Assembly: GCA_051879015.1 (NCBI GenBank)
Contig: JBJELF010000077.1
Span: forward strand, 1-14,970
Source: JBJELF01 sp051879015
Lineage (GTDB): Bacteria > Bacillota > Clostridia > Lachnospirales > Lachnospiraceae
Reading direction: 5' to 3'
DNA: 14,970 bases
Positions 14,960 through 14,970 of this stretch are shown piece by piece (the first letter of the stretch is position 1; each line of letters starts with the position of its first letter). The notes under the pieces were generated by a model. That model ran no database searches. It saw nothing but the letters and a program-made list of their open reading frames with translations, and was not told the origin of the DNA. A program made the position numbers and the translations under genes.

Positions 14960-14970
14960 CTTAAAAACCT

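Overview
The window looks like low-GC Firmicutes DNA, most likely from a gut Clostridium relative of the Lachnospiraceae type. This is an inference from AT-rich codon use, GGAGG-type ribosome sites, consensus sigma-A promoters, a DUF4317 protein and a NodB-like exoprotein with an acidic Ser/Thr-rich stalk. I cannot name a genus. No RNA gene, insertion sequence, CRISPR array, integrase or attachment site was seen.

Layout: (1) 1-1071, minus strand: the N-terminal 357 residues of a DUF4317 protein that runs off the left edge. (2) 1072-1364: a divergent promoter region. (3) 1365-3005, plus strand: a membrane-anchored extracellular protein with a divergent NodB/polysaccharide-deacetylase-like domain, closed by a strong terminator at 3097-3147. 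(4) 3187-14877, all minus strand: a surface-glycan biosynthesis locus read from right to left. It starts at an almost ideal promoter (14953-14925) and continues with a LicD-family transferase, an IspD/TarI-like cytidylyltransferase, an extended SDR, a fusion of a degenerate SDR with a second LicD domain, UDP-galactopyranose mutase (glf), a strong terminator, a Gtf3/WbbI-like glycosyltransferase, a GlfT2-like GT2 galactofuranosyltransferase, and a fusion of a ferredoxin-FrhB flavoprotein with a polysaccharide pyruvyltransferase domain.

How the genes may work together: the first four genes are tightly packed and form a putative module that makes a CDP-activated alcohol or sugar phosphate (cytidylyltransferase plus SDR) and transfers phospho-substituents onto a glycan (two LicD domains). 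Glf supplies UDP-galactofuranose, and the next two genes are plausible galactofuranosyltransferases. The last gene may add a pyruvate-derived group, with an unexplained Fe-S/flavin redox domain in the same chain. The predicted product is a galactofuranose-containing, phosphodiester-decorated and possibly pyruvylated cell-surface polysaccharide. No flippase, polymerase, ABC exporter or initiating sugar-phosphate transferase is present, so the locus probably continues beyond 14970 or relies on genes elsewhere. The most unusual parts are the two fusion proteins (10019-12190 and 3187-5646) and the pairing of an IspD-like enzyme with an extended rather than classical SDR.
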